The notes under the pieces: model-generated
The model's input: only the letters and a program-made list of their open reading frames with translations
Databases searched by the model: none
Told to the model about the DNA's origin: nothing
Assembly (NCBI GenBank): GCA_902496455.1
Contig: CABVAY010000003.1
Coordinates: forward strand, 21,134-85,133
Direction of reading: 5' to 3'
From: an uncultured Collinsella sp.
Lineage (GTDB): Bacteria > Actinomycetota > Coriobacteriia > Coriobacteriales > Coriobacteriaceae
DNA: 64,000 nucleotides
Made by a program: the position numbers and the translations under genes
Shown: positions 59,512 to 64,000 of the stretch, one piece after another
Layout of the letters: each line of letters begins with the position of its first letter
How positions within the stretch are numbered: the first letter of the stretch is position 1

Positions 59512-60825
59512 ATGCAGGCACAGAAGGCGGAGGGAACCCGCGACCTTATCGGCGCCGAGATGCGCGCCTGGCAAAAGATGCAGCAGATTGCGGCCGGCGT
59601 GTTCGAGCCGTTTGGTTTTAAACCCATCGAGACGCCCGCGATCGAGCAGGTGGACGTGTTTGTCCACGGTATCGGCCAGTCGACCGACGTCGTACGCAAG
59701 GAAATGTTCCGCGTGTTCAGCGGTGCCAACCTGGAGCGCGTCTTTACCGAGGGCACCGACACCAAACTCAAGCCCAAGCAGCGCCTGGCACTTCGCCCCG
59801 AGGGCACGGCCGGCGTGGTGCGCGCCGTCGTCGAGAACAACCTGGTGCCCCAGGGCTCCACGCCGTTTAAGGCGTACTACGCCGAGGCCATGTTCCGCGG
59901 CGAGCGTCCCCAGAAGGGCCGCCTGCGCCAGTTCCACCAGGTGGGCATCGAGTGGCTCGGCGCTCCCGATCCGGCGGCAGACGCCGAGTGCATCATCATG
60001 CTCATGGAGTTCTACAAGCGCCTGGGCTTCGATCTTTCCAAGCTTCGTCTGCTCATCAACTCGATGGGTGACGCCCAGTGCCGTCCGGCTTATCGCGAGC
60101 AGGTTAAGCAGTTCATCCTCGATCACGCCGACGAGATGTGCGATGAGTGCCGCGAGCGCGCCGAGCTCAACCCGCTGCGCGCCTTCGACTGCAAGAACGA
60201 CCACTGCCGCGAGATCATGGCCGAGGCTCCGCTGATGGGTGACAACCTGTGCGATGAGTGCCGCGAGCACTACGAGCAGGTCAAGCGCTATCTGGATGCC
60301 GCCGGTATCGAGTATGTCGAGGATCCCACCTTGGTGCGCGGCCTGGACTACTACACCCGTACTGTCTTTGAGGTCGAGGCCCCTGGCGCCGGCGTCGGCT
60401 CCATCGGCGGCGGCGGCCGCTACGATGGCCTGGTCGAGCTCGAGGGTGGCAAGCCCACGGCGGGCGTCGGCTTTGCTGTCGGTTTTGAGCGCGCCCTGCT
60501 GGCCCTGCAGGCCTTTGGCAGCGATTTGGGTGCCGATGAGGCCCCGTGCGTCTATGTCGCCAACGCCGGCAAGGAGCTGCGTCAGAACGTCTTTGCCATT
60601 ACGCAGGAGCTTCGCGCCGCAGGTATCGTGACCGAGGCCGACTATCAGGGTCGTTCGCTCAAGGCCCAGTTTAAGCAAGCCGATAAGGTAGGCGCCAAGC
60701 TCATCTTGGTCCTGGGTGGCGACGAGCTTGCCGCCGGCAAGGTCAAAGTGCGCGACATGCAGAGCCATGACGAGGTGCTCGCCGATCTGGACAACGTCGT
60801 CGAGGCGGTTCGCGAGCGCCTGTAG
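59512..60825 (+). CDS. hisS: Histidine-tRNA ligase
   Basis: A class II synthetase. Motif 1-2 region: ALRPEGTAGVVRAVVEN and GERPQKGRLRQFHQVGIEW; histidine-specific motif LVRGLDYYTRTVFEV; motif 3 GGGGRYDGLVELEGG and VGFAVGFERALLAL. A Cys-rich insertion (CDECRERAELNPLRAFDC, then CDECREHYEQ) is typical of many bacterial forms. The anticodon domain ends at 438 residues. ATG 59512 is preferred over TTG 59506 because AAAGAAAGG is correctly spaced. Confidence 0.97.
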   Translation: MQAQKAEGTRDLIGAEMRAWQKMQQIAAGVFEPFGFKPIETPAIEQVDVFVHGIGQSTDVVRKEMFRVFSGANLERVFTEGTDTKLKPKQRLALRPEGTAGVVRAVVENNLVPQGSTPFKAYYAEAMFRGERPQKGRLRQFHQVGIEWLGAPDPAADAECIIMLMEFYKRLGFDLSKLRLLINSMGDAQCRPAYREQVKQFILDHADEMCDECRERAELNPLRAFDCKNDHCREIMAEAPLMGDNLCDECREHYEQVKRYLDAAGIEYVEDPTLVRGLDYYTRTVFEVEAPGAGVGSIGGGGRYDGLVELEGGKPTAGVGFAVGFERALLALQAFGSDLGADEAPCVYVANAGKELRQNVFAITQELRAAGIVTEADYQGRSLKAQFKQADKVGAKLILVLGGDELAAGKVKVRDMQSHDEVLADLDNVVEAVRERL

Positions 60826-60883
60826 CGCATCTTTTTGAGCTTCGGGCCTGCTAACGTGCCCTGCTCATGGAGAGCGATTGTTA

Positions 60884-60917
60884 CGGGGGTGTTTCGCTTT
60901 TATGCGGAATGCCCCCG
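60884..60917 (+). terminator. Hairpin after hisS
   Basis: CGGGGGTGTTTCGC (60884-60897) pairs, with wobbles, with GCGGAATGCCCCCG (60904-60917). Only a short T run follows. Between it and ppc, an AAATACTTT/AAAGTATTT pair (about 60979-61023) and a TATAAT (61033-61038) are seen. Confidence 0.65.
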
Positions 60918-61032
60918 TTTACGTATGCCGCCCACCGAGAAATACGACCATTTAGGGCAAAAACCTTTGCAATGCAGAAAATACTTTTGTGTGGTAAAGC
61001 GCAATCAGTGTCGAAAGTATTTCTCAAGCGCC

Positions 61033-61038
61033 TATAAT
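61033..61038 (+). promoter_or_regulatory. Candidate -10 of ppc
   Basis: TATAAT 44 bp before the start. An inverted repeat with arms AAATACTTT (about 60979) and AAAGTATTT (about 61014) overlaps the -35 position and could be an operator. Confidence 0.5.
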
Positions 61039-61082
61039 GAATACCGCATGTTACGTGCATAGAAGGAGGAATGGGAGGAAAC

Positions 61083-63896
61083 GTGGCTGAGAACCTAAGC
61101 AACCAGTCTGTACCCGAAGCCGCGGCGCGCGTCGCTGCCGTGGTCAACCGCCTCGTTAACCGAATCGGCTCGAATGCCGAGTCCAGGGAGCGTCTCGCCG
61201 AGATCGAGATCCCCGAGGAGCTGCGCGACAATCTGGCGCTGTTCTTGCGCCTGGAGCGCCGTGTGCTTAGCGAGTATGATCCCGAGATCGCGGACCTGTT
61301 CGACAAGATTTTGACAGCCGAGATTGTGGTCAATGCCGGCAACCCCGGTACCTGCGCTGCCGACGAAGCCGTCGACGAGCAGGGCGTGCCCACCGCCGAC
61401 GAGCCCACTGCCGTGGCATTTCGTGAGGTCGTCGATTTGATCGACAGCCTGCCGCTCGATAAGCAGCAGGTCATCGTTCGCGCCTTTACGAGCTTTTTCC
61501 ATCTGGCAAACCTGTCGGAGGAGAACTACCGTGTGGCGCAGCTGCGCGAGCGCGAGGCCGGTGCGTCGACCGATACCGAGGTCGATCCTGCCAACGAGCT
61601 TACCGTTGCCTATCACCAGCTGGTGAATGAGCTGGGTGTCGAGGGTGCCAACGAGCTGCTCGACAAGCTCGAGTTCCACCCTGTCTTTACCGCACATCCC
61701 ACCGAGGCCCGTCGTAAGGCCGTCGAGGGCAAGATCCGCCGTATCTCCAACCTGCTGGAGGAGCGTCCGCGTCTGGGCGGCTCCGACCTGGTGGAGAACG
61801 AGCGCCATATGCTGCAGGAGATCGACGCCCTGGTGCGTACGAGTCCCATCGCGCTCAAGAAGCCCACGCCGGTCGAGGAAGCCGATACCATCATCGACAT
61901 CTTCGATAACACGCTGTTCGACGTTATCCCCGTTATCTATCGTCGTTTTGACGATTGGGTGCTGGGCGACAAGGCCGGTACTGTGCCGCCGCTGTGCCCG
62001 GCGTTCTTCCATCCCGGCAGCTGGATCGGTTCCGACCGCGACGGTAACCCCAACGTCACCGCCAAGGTGAGCCGTGAGGTCGCCGCCAAGTACTTTACGC
62101 ACATGGTGCTCAAGCTCGAGGACAAGTGCCGCCACATCGGCCGCAACCTCACGCTCGAGGCTACCTACAGCAAGCCGTCGGCCGAGCTCATTAACCTGTG
62201 GAACCATCAGGTCGAGATGAGCCCTCGTTACACGGCCCGCGCCGAGCTGATCTCCGAGCACGAGCCGCATCGCGCCGTCATGCTCGTCATGGCCGACCGC
62301 CTGAACGCCACCGTCCGTCGTATCACCGACACCATGTACCACAGCGCCGACGAGTTCCTGGATGACCTGCGCGTCGTCCAGCGTTCGCTGGCCGCCTGCG
62401 GTGCCGTCCGTGCTGCCTACGGCCCGGTCCAAACCATCATCTGGCAGGTCGAGTCCTTCGGCTTCCATATGGTCGAGATGGAGTTCCGTCAGCACTCCGT
62501 GGTGCATGCCCGCGCCCTTAAGGATATCCACGAGAACGGTATCCATGGCGACCTGCAGCCCATGACGCGCGAGGTCATCGATACCTTCCGCGCTATCGGC
62601 TCCATCCAAAAGCGCTACGGCAAGAAGATGGCGCACCGCTACATCATCTCGTTTACCAAGAGCGCTCAGCATGTGGCCGACGTCTTTGAGCTGGCGCACC
62701 TGTCCTTTGCACACGAGGAGGATGTCCCCGAGCTCGACGTGATCCCGTTGTTCGAGCAGCTCGAGGACCTTGAGGGTTGTGTCGACGTGCTCGATCAGAT
62801 GCTCACGCTGCCCGTGGTGCAAAAGCGCCTTGCCCAGACCAACCGCCGCATGGAGGTCATGCTGGGCTATTCCGACTCCTCCAAGGACGCCGGTCCCACC
62901 ACGGCCATGCTCGCGCTGCACTCCGCGCAGGAGCGCATCGCCAAGTGGGCAGAGAAGAACGATATCGACCTGGTGCTCATGCACGGCCGCGGCGGTGCCG
63001 TGGGCCGTGGTGGCGGCCCGGCCAACAAGGCCGTGCTGGCGCAGCCCAAGGGTTCGGTCAACTGCTTCTTTAAGCTCACCGAGCAGGGCGAGGTCATCTT
63101 TGCCCGTTACGGCAACCGCACGCTGGCTCAGCGCCATGTTGAGTCCGTTGCCGCCGCAACGCTTTTGCAGTCGGCCCCGAGTGTCGAGAAGACCAACACC
63201 GAGACCACGCAGAAGTTCTGGGATATGGCCGAGAAGCTCAACACCGCAAGCCACGAGCGCTATCTGGACCTGCTGAACACCGAGGACTTTACACCGTGGT
63301 TCTCGACCGTTACGCCGCTGACCGAGGTCGGTCTGCTGCCGATCGGCTCGCGTCCCGCCAAGCGCGGCCTGGGCGCCAAGTCGCTCGATGACCTGCGTAC
63401 CATTCCGTGGATCTTCAGCTGGAGCCAGGCTCGCATTAACCTGGCCGCTTGGTACGGCCTGGGTACCGCCTGCGAGCAGTTGGGCGATCTTGACCAGCTC
63501 AAGGCTGCCTACCAGGAGTGGCCGTTCTTCCGCACCTTTATCGACAACATCGAGATGTCGATCGCCAAGACCGACCAGCGCATCGCCAAGATGTATCTGC
63601 ACCTGGGCGACCGCCAGGATCTGTCCGAGAAGGTCTTTACCGAGATGCAGCTCACCCGTAAGTGGGTCCTTGCCATCGTCGGTGATGAGTGGCCGCTGCA
63701 GCGTCGTCGCGTGCTCGGCTGCGCCGTTCGCGTGCGTAACCCCTACGTCGACGCTCTGTCCATCGCCCAGGTCCGCGCCCTTCGCGAGGTGCGCATGAAT
63801 CAGGACGAGATGGCCGAGGAGAAGAAGGCCGAGTACATGAGCCTGATTCTTTCGACTGTGACCGGCGTCTCGGCAGGATTGCAGAACACGGGGTAA
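61083..63896 (+). CDS. ppc: Phosphoenolpyruvate carboxylase
   Basis: It carboxylates phosphoenolpyruvate with bicarbonate to oxaloacetate, replenishing C4 acids. Conserved motifs: FTAHPTEARRKAV with the catalytic His, GSDRDGNPNVTAKV, MLGYSDSSKDAGP, the flexible loop MHGRGGAVGRGGGP and WIFSWSQARINLAAWYG; the invariant C-terminal tetrapeptide QNTG closes the chain, so it is complete. At 937 residues it is of ordinary length, with an unusual Asp/Glu/Ala insert near residues 85-105. GTG 61083 follows GGGAGG; the ATG 61071 lies too close to AAGGAGG. Together with pyk it covers the PEP branch point. Confidence 0.98.
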   Translation: MAENLSNQSVPEAAARVAAVVNRLVNRIGSNAESRERLAEIEIPEELRDNLALFLRLERRVLSEYDPEIADLFDKILTAEIVVNAGNPGTCAADEAVDEQGVPTADEPTAVAFREVVDLIDSLPLDKQQVIVRAFTSFFHLANLSEENYRVAQLREREAGASTDTEVDPANELTVAYHQLVNELGVEGANELLDKLEFHPVFTAHPTEARRKAVEGKIRRISNLLEERPRLGGSDLVENERHMLQEIDALVRTSPIALKKPTPVEEADTIIDIFDNTLFDVIPVIYRRFDDWVLGDKAGTVPPLCPAFFHPGSWIGSDRDGNPNVTAKVSREVAAKYFTHMVLKLEDKCRHIGRNLTLEATYSKPSAELINLWNHQVEMSPRYTARAELISEHEPHRAVMLVMADRLNATVRRITDTMYHSADEFLDDLRVVQRSLAACGAVRAAYGPVQTIIWQVESFGFHMVEMEFRQHSVVHARALKDIHENGIHGDLQPMTREVIDTFRAIGSIQKRYGKKMAHRYIISFTKSAQHVADVFELAHLSFAHEEDVPELDVIPLFEQLEDLEGCVDVLDQMLTLPVVQKRLAQTNRRMEVMLGYSDSSKDAGPTTAMLALHSAQERIAKWAEKNDIDLVLMHGRGGAVGRGGGPANKAVLAQPKGSVNCFFKLTEQGEVIFARYGNRTLAQRHVESVAAATLLQSAPSVEKTNTETTQKFWDMAEKLNTASHERYLDLLNTEDFTPWFSTVTPLTEVGLLPIGSRPAKRGLGAKSLDDLRTIPWIFSWSQARINLAAWYGLGTACEQLGDLDQLKAAYQEWPFFRTFIDNIEMSIAKTDQRIAKMYLHLGDRQDLSEKVFTEMQLTRKWVLAIVGDEWPLQRRRVLGCAVRVRNPYVDALSIAQVRALREVRMNQDEMAEEKKAEYMSLILSTVTGVSAGLQNTG

Positions 63897-63961
63897 TCGA
63901 TAGCCCTGTAGTCGTCCGGGCCCGCCATTAGTTTACTTTTAGGCACGTCCTCGGACATGCA

Positions 63962-64000
63962 AGAAGCCCTCGCTGCGCACTTCGTGCGGCGAGGGCTTCT
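63962..64000 (+). terminator. Terminator of ppc, reaching the window end
   Basis: AGAAGCCCTCGC 63962-63973 pairs with GCGAGGGCTTCT 63989-64000, with an inner GCAC/GTGC stem. Any T run would lie beyond the window. Confidence 0.85.

Noticed and set aside
61095..63602. An 835-codon open frame on the minus strand across ppc
   Set aside because: Antisense shadow of phosphoenolpyruvate carboxylase, caused by the high GC3 content; composition (Leu/Gly/Val/His-rich) is typical of such shadows.

Overview
The window is GC-rich chromosomal DNA (about 60% or more GC by eye, with AT-rich promoters and repeats) from a Gram-positive-type actinobacterium. Gene content, codon use and the Tad-pilus, YhgE/Pip, Wzz/BY-kinase and D,D-carboxypeptidase genes fit the class Coriobacteriia, most likely a Collinsella-like gut species. 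That assignment is inference from family resemblance, not a database result.

Layout. 1-5.6 kb: the 3' part of pheT, then a three-gene energy-coupling-factor metal uptake operon (cbiM/nikM, cbiQ, cbiO) behind a near-ideal NikR-type operator, then a zinc-dependent phospholipase C-like protein. 5.7-10.4 kb: pyruvate kinase (minus strand) divergent from a P2-type calcium-transporting ATPase whose leader RNA can fold in competing ways. 10.6-11.8 kb: rsgA. 12.0-21.7 kb: a complete Gram-positive Tad/Flp pilus operon (cpaB, tadZ, tadA, tadB, tadC, pilin, several TadE/TadG-like proteins, a DUF192 protein). 21.8-32.9 kb: tRNA-Phe, a palindromic repeat array, a GH5-like protein that has lost a catalytic residue, then housekeeping genes (rsmI, metG, rsmA, tatD, tRNA-Leu, an SPFH protein, rlmH, proC, serS) interrupted by MITE/REP-like palindromes. 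32.9-37.9 kb: three identical tRNA-Arg(ACG) genes plus a displaced tRNA 3' end, a large unknown TPR-like protein, an AAA ATPase preceded by three 19-bp direct repeats, and tRNA-Ser. 38-44.7 kb: a D-Ala-D-Ala carboxypeptidase divergent from a VanRS-like two-component system, then an isolated pstB next to a PhoPR-like system. 44.9-47.5 kb: a Wzz / BY-kinase / PHP-phosphatase polysaccharide regulatory trio and a GNAT acetyltransferase. 47.7-64 kb: htpG, two tandem YhgE/Pip membrane proteins, an EamA transporter, an M20 amidohydrolase, an MFS carrier, a cluster of three long palindromes, hisS, and ppc.

Genes working together: PykF and Ppc act at the phosphoenolpyruvate node. The cell-envelope genes (Tad pilus, DacA, two sensor-kinase systems, the Cps trio, the YhgE/Pip pair) dominate the non-housekeeping content. 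The least explained material is non-coding: a family of palindromes with a GGGGAC core, the 61-bp palindromic array, a 220-bp element with inverted termini, iteron-like repeats before the AAA ATPase, and the structured ATPase leader. No CRISPR array, rRNA operon, intact transposase, integrase or phage module was seen.
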